From positions 370 through 14,064 of the forward strand of contig DTVI01000515.1 in the NCBI GenBank assembly GCA_012963655.1: a DNA stretch of 13,695 nucleotides, given 5' to 3'. This stretch comes from Sulfurimonas sp. (GTDB lineage: Bacteria > Campylobacterota > Campylobacteria > Campylobacterales > Sulfurimonadaceae). The notes beneath the pieces are model-generated. The model saw nothing but the letters and a program-made list of their open reading frames with translations, made no database searches and had not been told where the DNA came from. How positions within the stretch are numbered: the stretch's first letter is position 1; each line of letters opens with the position of its first letter. Both the position numbers and the translations under genes were made by a program. Shown here in pieces: positions 1-6,709 of the stretch.

Positions 1-454
1 GTTGAGGAGCTTGTTGAGACGCATTATTATTATAGTTATTTTGAGCAGGCGCTTGTTGCGCTGGAGCTTCATAACTACCACCTTGAGGTGCACTATAAGC
101 AGAATCACCAGCACCTTGTGCTTGTGCGTCTGCCTTAGAGTCTAACATTTGCATTGTTTCAACAATTATAGAATGCTTTGAACGTTTGCTTCCATCTTGA
201 GAAACCCACTGATCAAATTTGATTCTACCTTCTACAAGAATCTTACTACCACGTCTAAGGTACTGGTTTGCTACTTCTGCAGAACGGCCAAAAAAAGTAA
301 TGTCCATAAAACATACTTCTTCCTTACGTTCGCCATTTTGCGTGAACTTTCTACTTGTTGCGATAGCTGTGTTAGCAATAGCGCTTCCGCTTTGTGCATA
401 ACGTAATTCGATATCGCGAGTAAGATTTCCTACCAGTACTACTTTATTAAACAT
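1..454 (-). CDS. ssb: Single-stranded DNA-binding protein SSB, C-terminus cut by window edge
   Basis: SSB binds and protects single-stranded DNA during replication, repair and recombination. The reading frame opens at ATG (complement of 452-454) and stays open for 151 codons to the left edge, so the stop and the expected acidic tip are outside. The N-terminus MFNKVVLVGNLTRDIELRY, followed by FMDITFFGRSAEVANQYLRRG and KILVEGRIKFDQWV (within residues 1-90), is a typical bacterial SSB OB fold. From about residue 112 the protein becomes a disordered linker rich in Gln, Ala, Asn, Ser and Pro (for example QNNYNNNASQQAP), as in many SSBs. AAAGGA lies about six bases before the start. Only 15 bases separate it from the rpsF stop, so the two genes are surely co-transcribed; rpsR usually follows next, outside this window. 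Confidence 0.96.
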   Translation of the reverse strand, partial: MFNKVVLVGNLTRDIELRYAQSGSAIANTAIATSRKFTQNGERKEEVCFMDITFFGRSAEVANQYLRRGSKILVEGRIKFDQWVSQDGSKRSKHSIIVETMQMLDSKADAQAQGAGDSAYSAPQGGSYEAPAQQAPAQNNYNNNASQQAPQ

Positions 455-469
455 GGTTTTCCTTTAAAC

Positions 470-931
470 TTACGCGTCTGTCGCTGGAGTTTCAGTTGCT
501 GCTGGAGCTTCTGTTGCTGGAGTTTCAGTTTTAACTGGAGCCGCTACTTCTTTAGGAGCTGCTGCTCTAGCTGCTGCTGCTGCTCTAGCTTCTGTTGCTT
601 TTTCAGTTTTGATAACTAATTCATCCCACGCTTTAACTTCACGTTTGCTGTCATATTTAACAGTAACGAAACGAAGTACATCTTCGTTAATACGGTAAAG
701 ACGTTCGATTTCAGCGATTGCAGTAGGTGCAACTTTGAAATACATAATGTGGAAGTAACCACGTGCATTTTTGTTGATTTCGTAAGCTAAACGTTTCATA
801 CCTTTAACGTCACGAGCAACAATTTCACCACCATCTTTAGTGATGTTTTCTTCGATTTGTGCAACAGCTGCTTGCATTTCTTCTGCAGTTAGTGTTGGCT
901 TTAGGATCACGAGGTTTTCGTAATGTCTCAT
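470..931 (-). CDS. rpsF: 30S ribosomal protein bS6 with extended Ala/Pro/Thr-rich tail
   Basis: bS6 pairs with bS18 on the platform of the small ribosomal subunit. MRHYENLVILKPTLTAEE at the start, then GGEIVARDVKGMKRLAYEI, ARGYFHIMYF and IERLYRINEDVLRFVTVKYD up to about residue 95, make the single S6 ferredoxin-like domain. The remaining roughly 55 residues are an unusual low-complexity tail: an Ala-rich helix-like part (residues 115-125) and then a TE(T/A)PA pentapeptide present three times before the final TDA. Typical S6 proteins are about 95-135 residues; this one is 153. AAGGAG is placed about eight bases before ATG. It leads the rpsF-ssb operon and has its own promoter upstream, separating it from holA. 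Confidence 0.97.
   Translation of the reverse strand: MRHYENLVILKPTLTAEEMQAAVAQIEENITKDGGEIVARDVKGMKRLAYEINKNARGYFHIMYFKVAPTAIAEIERLYRINEDVLRFVTVKYDSKREVKAWDELVIKTEKATEARAAAAARAAAPKEVAAPVKTETPATEAPAATETPATDA
483..530 (-). repeat. Three 15-base repeat units in the rpsF 3' end
   Basis: Units of the form GCTGGAGYTTCWGTT (plus-strand reading) lie at 483-497, 501-515 and 516-530; the first and third are identical. On the coding strand they encode TETPA, TEAPA, TETPA near the bS6 C-terminus. An adjacent GCT/GCA-rich stretch at about 557-590 encodes an alanine-rich segment. In-frame repeats of this kind can change copy number by slippage. Confidence 0.85.
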
Positions 932-969
932 AGAGATCTCCTTTTGGATTTATAGCGCCTTCTGGATTA

Positions 970-992
970 AGATAATTTCATTGAAATTATCT
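970..992 (-). promoter_or_regulatory. Perfect inverted repeat in the rpsF leader
   Basis: Eleven-base arms AGATAATTTCA / TGAAATTATCT surround a single central T at 981, giving a 23-base palindrome 39 bases upstream of the rpsF start and downstream of the likely promoter. As RNA it would form an AT-rich hairpin about 30 bases before the ribosome binding site. There is no U-tract, so it is not a standard terminator. It could be an operator or part of an autoregulatory leader, since S6:S18 binds its own leader RNA in many bacteria. I cannot identify that known motif here with confidence. Confidence 0.6.
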
Positions 993-1069
993 AGTATGCA
1001 TCTCATAATAGGGCCTATCGTAACGATATAAGGGCGTCCATTGAAATACAAAGAGCAAGGAACGCGCGA

Positions 1070-1075
1070 ATTATA
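1070..1075 (-). promoter_or_regulatory. Likely -10 box of the rpsF-ssb promoter
   Basis: On the minus strand a perfect TATAAT sits in the context TTGGATATAATTCGCGCG, predicting transcription start near 1063 and a leader of about 130 bases. No clear -35 hexamer is present at 16-18 bases; T-rich DNA lies upstream, which is normal for sigma70 promoters in Campylobacterota. A weak 5-bp hairpin (1096-1114) followed by TCTTTT just upstream could end holA transcription, but it is marginal. Confidence 0.65.
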
Positions 1076-1138
1076 TCCAAGGGGGACTTAAAAGATACTT
1101 TGTATTTTCAAGTAAGAAAGAGTAAAAGGTATGGTTTT

Positions 1139-2101
1139 CTAGGAAGGAAGTGCTGAAAGTAAGATGGCATTATTGTCTTTAGTTCCTGCACTTTTTAAAA
1201 GGAGTTCTGTTTCTAATAGATGGTCTAAGAGTCTTTCATATGTAGATAACTTAAAACGTATAGATAAATCAGCTCTTTCTTTTTCTATAAAGGCAGGAAG
1301 TTTATATCCTAAAATGGCAGCTGAATGTATTGCCCCATTTATTTTGATATAAGTGTGAAATAAAAAGAGTTGGGTGATAAAATTTGAAAGGGCTGTGATA
1401 ATTTGAACCTCATTTTCACCGGTTTCTAAAAGCCTATGTAGGTTATCTCTAAAATCTTTTTTCATTAAAATGGCTAATATCATCTCATCTAGTTTTACCT
1501 CTGCTAGAGGAAAAACATGTTCGTTTATTTCTTTGGCATGTATGGGTGCATTTAATATGGCTAACTTTTCTAGTTCATTACACGCCAGAGATAAGTTTGA
1601 ATTTTGTGATAAAAGTAAGTGGGTTATAGCGTCTTCATTGATTTGAAGATTAAGTGTTTTCGCCTCATTTCTAATAATACTTTTTGCTTCATTAAAATAG
1701 GGGTTGAAAAAGCGTATGCTATCGCCGCCTGTTTTTGGTGTAAATGCCTTGTTAGAGGTTTTGTAATCTGCTCCATAATAACAATAAATTAAAAAGTTAC
1801 TCGGGCTTTTTTGAACATATTTTATAAGCTCATCAAGTTCTTTTTTTGGAACTTTTTTGTCATTTTTAATAAGTAAGACATTAGTTCCACCAAAGAGTGA
1901 ACCTTGAGAAATATGCGCCTTAGCATCATTAAAGTTATATTCTTGATGATACAGTGCAAAAACATCATCTTGTGCGGCCCATATATCACATAACTTTTTT
2001 GCGTGGTAGTCAATCATAAAGTCTGATTCACCAAAGAACATCATAGCTCTAGGAATCTTACCTTGTTGTAAAAGTCTATCAAAATCTTGTTTTTTTATCA
2101 T
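1139..2101 (-). CDS. holA: DNA polymerase III delta subunit (clamp-loader wrench)
   Basis: Delta opens the sliding clamp as part of the DnaX clamp-loader complex. The protein is diverged but recognisable: FFGESDFMIDYHAKKL (residues 22-37) matches the start of the degenerate AAA+ domain, SLFGG (68-72) sits where the clamp-binding Leu-Phe of delta is found, NFLIYCYYG (102-110) is a core strand, and LLLSQNSNLSLACNELEKLAIL (162-183) matches the helical lid region. The C-terminal third is helical, as in the collar domain. At 320 residues it is close to family size. Its ATG overlaps the rnr stop by four bases (ATGA, 2098-2101), so it is translationally coupled and last in the HDOD-rnr-holA operon. 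From memory, rnr-holA adjacency is a Campylobacterota trait, which supports the call. Confidence 0.88.
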   Translation of the reverse strand: MIKKQDFDRLLQQGKIPRAMMFFGESDFMIDYHAKKLCDIWAAQDDVFALYHQEYNFNDAKAHISQGSLFGGTNVLLIKNDKKVPKKELDELIKYVQKSPSNFLIYCYYGADYKTSNKAFTPKTGGDSIRFFNPYFNEAKSIIRNEAKTLNLQINEDAITHLLLSQNSNLSLACNELEKLAILNAPIHAKEINEHVFPLAEVKLDEMILAILMKKDFRDNLHRLLETGENEVQIITALSNFITQLFLFHTYIKINGAIHSAAILGYKLPAFIEKERADLSIRFKLSTYERLLDHLLETELLLKSAGTKDNNAILLSALPS

Positions 2102-4074
2102 GGAATGTGTATCTTTAATATATCGTCTTCTAGGCTGTCTATATGTTTAATAAAACGACCATGTACCTTTGTTGAAGAAATGCTTGCTTCAATAAGTTCA
2201 ATCTCAACATTTCCAAAAAGTTGAAGTCCCTCATCTCCTTTTAAAAAGATTCTAGCACCAATAATCTCATCAAAGAGTATAGCAACAGGGGCTGGCTCAA
2301 GAGATATAATTCTTGCCTTCACAATACTACCAATTCTCTCACTCGCCCATCTTGCATATTTTCGGTTTTCAAGGTCTTTAGCCGTATAATCTGCTTCTCT
2401 CTCAAGTATAGATATTTGCTCACAAAGAGCGTCAATATTTCGCATTAGGTAAGCACCTTGTTCATCATCTTTAGCAAGTATAGACTTTAAAAGTCTATGC
2501 ACCATTAAGTCTGAATATCTTCTAATAGGAGAAGTGAAGTGGGTATATTTATCAAATCCTAAACCAAAATGGCCTTGATTATCAGGGGCATAACGTGCTT
2601 GCATTTGAGACTGAATAATAAGTGTATCAACTTCTTCACGTATATTTAACTCTTCTGCTTTTGTTTGAATATCTGAAATAGTTTGACGGATTGAACCTTT
2701 TATCTCAACATCTATGCCAATGGCAGAAAGTTGTCCGTATAAGGACTGAAGTTTAAGTGGACTTGGGGACTCGTGGATCCTATAAACACCTCTTTCAAAC
2801 ATTTCAGCACCTGCCTTGTTAGCAAGTAACATACAATCTTCTATAAGACCATGAGAAGGGGTTTCATCTTCAGAATCTACACTTTGTATTAGACCTTCTT
2901 CATTTAAGTGTATATCAAATTCACGTGAACGAAAGTCATAACCTTTTGTCATTCTTTGTCTTTTTAAGCCCTCTGTCATAATTTTAAGTGCCGGTAAATA
3001 AGCCATAGTGACCTTATCATGCTCATCTTTTGCTTGAAGCTTTCCTTCAAAAAATGCGTCAACCTCCGCGTATGTATAACGGCGGCGAGAATGGATAAGG
3101 GTTTCATAAAGTTCTGTTTTAGTAACTTCTAATGAAGTGGGGTCTATAAAGATTTTAAAGGTAAAGGCAAGGCGGTCTTCATTAGGTCTAAGAGAACACA
3201 GATTTTCACTAAGCTCACGTGGTAGCATCGGCACAGATTTATTGGGGAAATATACGGTAAAACCTCTATACATAGCTTCAGTATCAATAGCACCAAAGGG
3301 CTCAACATAAGAAGACACATCGGCTATAGCCACATAAAGTGCATGCTCTTTCTCATCAAAATAAATCGCATCATCAAAATCTTTTGCTGTTACAGGATCA
3401 ATAGTACAAAAAGGAAGATGTCTTAAATCTTTTCTATTTGGGTACTGGGATGCATCTACAGATACTCCAAAGTCTTTTGCCTGAGCCAATATATCAGGTT
3501 CAAACTCTTTATGACGGTTAAAAAGAGCCAGAGCTATATCCTCATCAATATGAGGATTGCTTAAGGACCCAAGATGTTTATTAATAAGACCTTTTTGATA
3601 ATCGATTTGAAAAACATCATCTTTTAGGTACTTATCTAAAGCGTCATCATCTAGTCTAATGGCAACAGGTGTATTTGTCTTTAAATCCATTAATGTTTTT
3701 TTCTCATTAAACATTGAAACAACGGCCACACCAAAGTGTTCCGCCTTTCCTACAACATGAGCAACAACTGCGGCGGGTTTACCACGTTTTCCTATAAGTC
3801 TTTGTGCAATGACTAAGTCGTCTTTATCCGCACCTTTTAAATTTTTGGCCTCTATGAAAAGATCTTTCATGGATGTACCAATAACCTTTAAATAAGCATC
3901 ACCCGTTTGGGTTAAATCGATAAGACCGGCTCTATATTTTGAGTTTAGGGTATATTTTTTATCTTCAAGGTTTAAAAAACCCATGTTGTTTAATTCTTGA
4001 AGAAGTTCTCTCTCTTTAGACGGTAAATCTTGTTCTATAACTCCATGTGTAAGTTTAATTAAAAATATTTTCAC
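2098..4074 (-). CDS. rnr: RNase R / RNase II family 3'-5' exoribonuclease
   Basis: A processive, metal-dependent 3'-5' exoribonuclease that degrades structured RNA. Residues 1-50 look like a winged-helix N-terminus (LPSKERELLQELNNMGFLNL). Cold-shock-like domains follow. The RNB catalytic domain spans about 215-570: TIDPVTAKDFDDAIYFD (224-240) supplies the four metal-binding aspartates D226, D232, D234 and D235, and THFTSPIRRYSDLMVHRLL (511-529) is the second signature, with R518 and R519. A degenerate S1-like domain occupies about 580-645. With 658 residues it is much shorter than E. coli RNase R (about 813) but fits the compact Campylobacterota form; it lacks the Lys-rich C-terminal tail. 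The start is GTG (complement of 4072-4074), overlapping the HDOD stop as GTGA with no clear ribosome binding site of its own, so translation is probably coupled. Confidence 0.93.
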   Translation of the reverse strand: MKIFLIKLTHGVIEQDLPSKERELLQELNNMGFLNLEDKKYTLNSKYRAGLIDLTQTGDAYLKVIGTSMKDLFIEAKNLKGADKDDLVIAQRLIGKRGKPAAVVAHVVGKAEHFGVAVVSMFNEKKTLMDLKTNTPVAIRLDDDALDKYLKDDVFQIDYQKGLINKHLGSLSNPHIDEDIALALFNRHKEFEPDILAQAKDFGVSVDASQYPNRKDLRHLPFCTIDPVTAKDFDDAIYFDEKEHALYVAIADVSSYVEPFGAIDTEAMYRGFTVYFPNKSVPMLPRELSENLCSLRPNEDRLAFTFKIFIDPTSLEVTKTELYETLIHSRRRYTYAEVDAFFEGKLQAKDEHDKVTMAYLPALKIMTEGLKRQRMTKGYDFRSREFDIHLNEEGLIQSVDSEDETPSHGLIEDCMLLANKAGAEMFERGVYRIHESPSPLKLQSLYGQLSAIGIDVEIKGSIRQTISDIQTKAEELNIREEVDTLIIQSQMQARYAPDNQGHFGLGFDKYTHFTSPIRRYSDLMVHRLLKSILAKDDEQGAYLMRNIDALCEQISILEREADYTAKDLENRKYARWASERIGSIVKARIISLEPAPVAILFDEIIGARIFLKGDEGLQLFGNVEIELIEASISSTKVHGRFIKHIDSLEDDILKIHIP

Positions 4075-4877
4075 GCAGACATTATTTCTAGGGCAGCTTC
4101 AAAGCTTGGTAAATCAAGTTCATATTTTGCAATAAGTTCTTTTGCACTAGCTAGGCTTTCATCTGTAAAAACGCCATCTAGACCTGTAGAAACTCGGATA
4201 ACATGTAAGACCTTTGCTGCCTCGCAAATAGATTCATCAAGGCAGTCTTGAGGAGAATCAGCGCAACGTATAAGGTTAACAAGGTTTTCATCAAATTTCC
4301 AATGGTTGAAGATATCTGCAGATATAGCAGCTGTATAGCTATCACACATGTGCATTTCTAGTTCTTTAATATCTTCACCTTCTTGCATTTTCTTTTTAAA
4401 ATCTTCTGCCTTATTTCTTTCTAAAAGGTATTGTGAAATCATTACCTTACCTATTTCTATTAAAAATGAGGCAGGAGATAGGATGTCCATTAAGGTAGGT
4501 TTTTGATGTAGGTACCAAGTTACAGCTAAGGCATGTTGCATTTTTGATAGGTTTGAAAACTGGGCATTAGATAGGTCATAAGGTGAAAGGTCTAAGGGAA
4601 AGCTTTTTTTAACAATCACAGCAAGAGCAAAGCCACGAATAGTTCCCATTCCAAAAAGACCAACGGCTTGATTTATGGAATTTATTTCCCGTGTAAAACC
4701 ATATAAAGGGGAATTGGCAGATTTTAAGATATCAGCAGTTAAAAGAGGGTCCATTTCTAAGACCTTAACCATATCCTCAAAACTTGAATTTGGATCATGA
4801 TAAATGGCTTCTAACTGGATTGCTGATTCTGGTAGGGAAGGTAATTGTTGGATTTTGTCTTTTAAAACGTGATGCAT
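4071..4877 (-). CDS. HDOD domain protein (non-catalytic HD-related signalling protein)
   Basis: HDOD domains are HD-phosphohydrolase relatives that have lost the metal-binding residues and act in signalling or regulation. Hallmarks are KIQQLPSLPESAIQLEAIYHDPN (8-30), LEMDPLLTADILKSANSPLYG (40-60), INSINQAVGLFGMGTIRGFAL (65-85) and ASFLIEIGKVMIS (136-148), where a true HD enzyme would have an HD pair in place of IE. The domain fills most of the 268 residues and no second output domain is present. AAGGG lies nine bases before ATG. It opens the HDOD-rnr-holA operon; its stop overlaps the rnr start. A 14-bp-arm palindrome covering a possible -10 box lies 46 bases upstream. Substrate and partner cannot be told from sequence; linkage to RNase R and the clamp loader is suggestive only. 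Confidence 0.88.
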   Translation of the reverse strand: MHHVLKDKIQQLPSLPESAIQLEAIYHDPNSSFEDMVKVLEMDPLLTADILKSANSPLYGFTREINSINQAVGLFGMGTIRGFALAVIVKKSFPLDLSPYDLSNAQFSNLSKMQHALAVTWYLHQKPTLMDILSPASFLIEIGKVMISQYLLERNKAEDFKKKMQEGEDIKELEMHMCDSYTAAISADIFNHWKFDENLVNLIRCADSPQDCLDESICEAAKVLHVIRVSTGLDGVFTDESLASAKELIAKYELDLPSFEAALEIMSA

Positions 4878-4922
4878 TTAAGAGAACCCTTCTTATGTGA
4901 TTTGTTTCTATTGATTTGAGCA

Positions 4923-4956
4923 TAAAATAGTATAGACTATATTCTATACTATTTTA
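4923..4956. promoter_or_regulatory. Long perfect inverted repeat upstream of the HDOD gene
   Basis: Arms TAAAATAGTATAGA (4923-4936) and TCTATACTATTTTA (4943-4956) are perfectly complementary over 14 bases with a six-base spacer. Each arm contains TATACT read outward: on the minus strand at 4934-4929, on the plus strand at 4945-4950. The repeat could therefore be an operator over divergent -10 boxes serving the HDOD operon and a plus-strand transcript. A bidirectional terminator is the alternative, but no gene converges on it and the flanking T runs are short. Confidence 0.6.
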
Positions 4957-5007
4957 GGTAAGTTCGTATTAGCCTTTACTGAAAACTATAGCTAGTATGA
5001 TAGAAAA

Positions 5008-5082
5008 AGGAAAATTCTAGGAATATACATGTTTAAATATATATTCCAAATGATTTTGATACTTCAGAATTTGGTTTTTTTT
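5008..5082 (+). ncRNA. Candidate small RNA ending at an intrinsic terminator
   Basis: A strong plus-strand terminator (5046-5082) has no protein gene in front of it. TATGAT at 4996-5001 could be a -10 box, giving a start near 5008 and an RNA of about 75 bases with two hairpins: GGAATATA/TATATTCC (5020-5027 with 5040-5047) and the terminator stem. A start at the TATACT of the upstream palindrome would give about 125 bases. No known RNA family was recognised. The two stems share two bases, so they would compete. Confidence 0.3.
5046..5082 (+). terminator. Rho-independent terminator, plus strand
   Basis: CCAAA (5046-5050) pairs with TTTGG (5070-5074), extended by TTTTG (5054-5058) with CAGAA (5065-5069) across a small bulge, and is followed directly by eight T residues (5075-5082). 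The U-tract is only on the plus strand, giving the orientation. Confidence 0.6.
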
Positions 5083-5083
5083 G

Positions 5084-5377
5084 ATGAATATTGTTAAGGT
5101 ACTTGGGTCTTTCAATCAACTGTTTTAGTAAAAGAAAACAGATAATAAAAGCTTTGGCCTTCAGGGTGAGCCTAGAGCACAAAATCTCTTGGGCCCCATT
5201 AATTGTTCGACAGTGGCTTAGAATTGAAGTAAAGAACTTTCTCTTATTAAAGATGCTTGACAAAAACATGATGAAAAAGTGATGCAGTATTTAATAAACA
5301 ATAATCTTTCACATGAAGAGTTTCAAAGGTACATAAAACAATATTATAAGAAACAAGATGAAGCTCATAAACTATGA
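5084..5377 (+). pseudogene. Decayed reading frame, unknown origin
   Basis: One plus-strand frame begins ATG (5084) MNIVKVLGSFNQLF and, interrupted by stops (TAG TAA at about 5126-5131, TAG and TGA near 5219-5227, TGA 5258-5260), ends with a protein-like stretch: SKELSLIKDA, stop, QKHDEKVMQYLINNN, LSHEEFQRYIKQYYKK, QDEAHKL and a TGA at 5375-5377. The last part has the heptad-like charge pattern of a real helical C-terminus. The part after the last internal stop could be a 31-residue ORF from ATG 5282, but no ribosome binding site precedes it. I do not recognise the family. The middle (5161-5200) is richer in G+C than its surroundings and can also fold as RNA, so decayed gene versus RNA gene is open. 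Confidence 0.35.
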
Positions 5378-5436
5378 TTTTTATATGATGAGTCCTCGTA
5401 AAATAAATTTTCAGCATATATTGATAAAAATTAAAG

Positions 5437-5442
5437 TATAAT
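5437..5442 (+). promoter_or_regulatory. Likely -10 box of the ilvC promoter
   Basis: A perfect TATAAT in AAAGTATAATCCC predicts a start near 5449 and a leader of about 90 bases before ilvC. A TTGATA lies only 10 bases upstream, too close for a standard -35. The leader has no branched-chain-codon leader peptide and no clear attenuator; an AAGAA/TTCTT mini-hairpin is the only structure seen. Confidence 0.6.
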
Positions 5443-5539
5443 CCCGAAAATTAAAAGAAAATTCTTGGTTTTACTGAGTTTTTTTACACTAAAATTTTAA
5501 GTCTATAAAAGGCTTAAACCCAATAAAAGGACATTTTCT

Positions 5540-6562
5540 ATGGCATTAAATGTATATTATGATAAAGACTGTAATTTAGACCTAATCAAAAGCAAAACAG
5601 TTGCAATGATTGGTTTCGGTTCTCAAGGACACGCACACGCTGAAAACTTAAGAGATTCAGGTGTTGAGGTTATCGTTGGTCTTCGTAAAAGCGGAGCTAG
5701 CTGGGCTAAGGCTGAAGCTAAAAACTTTAAGGTTATGACTGTTGCTGAAGCTTCTAAAGCAGCAAGCGTTATCATGATTCTTCTTCCAGATGAAAATCAA
5801 AAAGAGATTTATGAAGCTGAAATTGCTCCAAACTTATCTGATGGTGATACTATCGCTTTTGGTCACGGTTTTAACATCCACTACGGACGTATTAATCCAG
5901 CTTCAGGAATCAATGTTACTATGATTGCTCCTAAAGCTCCAGGTCACACAGTTCGTTCTGAGTTTGTTTCAGGTGGTGGTATTCCCGATCTTATCGCTAT
6001 TGGTAACAACCCTTCAGGTACTACGAAAGAATTAGCTCTTTCATATGCATCTGCAATTGGTGGTGGTCGTACGGCTATTATTGAAACTACTTTCAAAGAC
6101 GAAACTGAAACAGATCTTTTCGGAGAGCAAGCAGTTCTTTGTGGTGGTACAGTTTCTTTAGTTCAAGCAGCTTTCGACACTCTAGTTGAAGCAGGTTACG
6201 CTCCAGAACTAGCATACTTCGAATGTCTACACGAACTTAAGTTAATTGTTGACTTAATGTTCCAAGGTGGAATTGCTGATATGCGTTATTCAATCTCTAA
6301 TACAGCTGAATATGGTGACTATGTTTCTGGTAAACGTGTTATTAATGATCAATCTAGACAAGCTATGAGAGATATCCTTAAAGAAATCCAAGATGGTCGT
6401 TTTGCAAAAGACTTCATCCTTGAAGGTCAAGCAGGTTACCCTCGTATGAACGCTGAGCGTACTAATGACAAAGAAAAGTTAATTACTAAAACTGGTAATC
6501 AACTTCGTGAAATGATGCCTTGGATCGCTAAAGGTAAAATCGTAGACACTTCTAAAAACTAG
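5540..6562 (+). CDS. ilvC: Ketol-acid reductoisomerase, class I
   Basis: Converts acetolactate and acetohydroxybutyrate to the dihydroxy acids in valine, leucine and isoleucine synthesis, using Mg2+ and NAD(P)H in the cytoplasm. The Rossmann nucleotide loop is GFGSQGHAHAENL (25-37); GLRKSGASW (47-55), with R49 and serines, fits NADPH preference. FGHGFNIHY (107-115) includes the catalytic-region His, and PKAPGHTVR (131-139) is a family signature. The C-terminal knot domain has the Mg2+ ligands D192, E196, E228 and E232 (in TDLFGEQ and ECLHELK). At 340 residues it is a normal short-form enzyme. AAAAGGA lies nine bases before ATG. Codon use is biased toward GGT, CGT and CTT, suggesting high expression. 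It is monocistronic here, with hairpins after the stop, and precedes minD as in H. pylori (from memory). Confidence 0.98.
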   Translation: MALNVYYDKDCNLDLIKSKTVAMIGFGSQGHAHAENLRDSGVEVIVGLRKSGASWAKAEAKNFKVMTVAEASKAASVIMILLPDENQKEIYEAEIAPNLSDGDTIAFGHGFNIHYGRINPASGINVTMIAPKAPGHTVRSEFVSGGGIPDLIAIGNNPSGTTKELALSYASAIGGGRTAIIETTFKDETETDLFGEQAVLCGGTVSLVQAAFDTLVEAGYAPELAYFECLHELKLIVDLMFQGGIADMRYSISNTAEYGDYVSGKRVINDQSRQAMRDILKEIQDGRFAKDFILEGQAGYPRMNAERTNDKEKLITKTGNQLREMMPWIAKGKIVDTSKN

Positions 6563-6580
6563 TCTAACTAGTTATTTTAA
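6557..6580 (+). terminator. Short hairpin overlapping the ilvC stop codon
   Basis: AACTAGT (6557-6563) and ACTAGTT (6567-6573) are perfect 7-base arms with a CTA loop, followed by ATTTTAA. The left arm contains the last sense codon and the TAG stop of ilvC. It may work with the next hairpin as a tandem terminator. Confidence 0.4.
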
Positions 6581-6583
6581 TCA

Positions 6584-6612
6584 TTAAAGATATGCTCCAA
6601 GCATATCTTTAA
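6584..6612 (+). terminator. Probable ilvC terminator hairpin, 13-bp stem
   Basis: TTAAAGATATGCT (6584-6596) and AGCATATCTTTAA (6600-6612) are perfect 13-base arms with a three-base loop (CCA), 22 bases after the ilvC stop. The T residues lie inside the right arm and no long U-tract follows. It may act as a terminator or as a 3'-end stabiliser. The stem is symmetric, but no gene approaches from the other side. Confidence 0.55.
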
Positions 6613-6709
6613 CTGAGATATCCTAAAATCTTCATCCTGCTTTCAGTTTATACAAAACGAATATTAATCTAAATTACCAATCCACGAAATATTTTAAATA
6701 TTAAAAGTA

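Noticed and set aside
197..406. Two plus-strand frames opposite ssb
   Set aside because: They are antisense shadows of the clearly coding ssb OB fold.
1164..1352. Plus-strand frame inside holA, and a minus-strand frame at 1822-2013
   Set aside because: Both overlap holA in other frames, with no ribosome binding site and no recognisable domain.
5033..5269. A 78-codon minus-strand frame between the HDOD gene and ilvC
   Set aside because: No ribosome binding site, runs through the plus-strand terminator and its A8, and composition is not protein-like throughout.
5091..5282. A 63-codon plus-strand frame in the same gap
   Set aside because: No ribosome binding site, and it lies in another frame than the protein-like C-terminal stretch.
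5090..5290. 6S RNA or another housekeeping RNA on the minus strand
   Set aside because: A G+C-richer hairpin exists, but I could not build a closing stem and bubble, and no conserved core sequence is recognisable; kept only as an open possibility.
5449..5539. Transcription attenuator or leader peptide for ilvC
   Set aside because: No short ORF with Ile, Val or Leu runs and no paired terminator and antiterminator stems in the leader.
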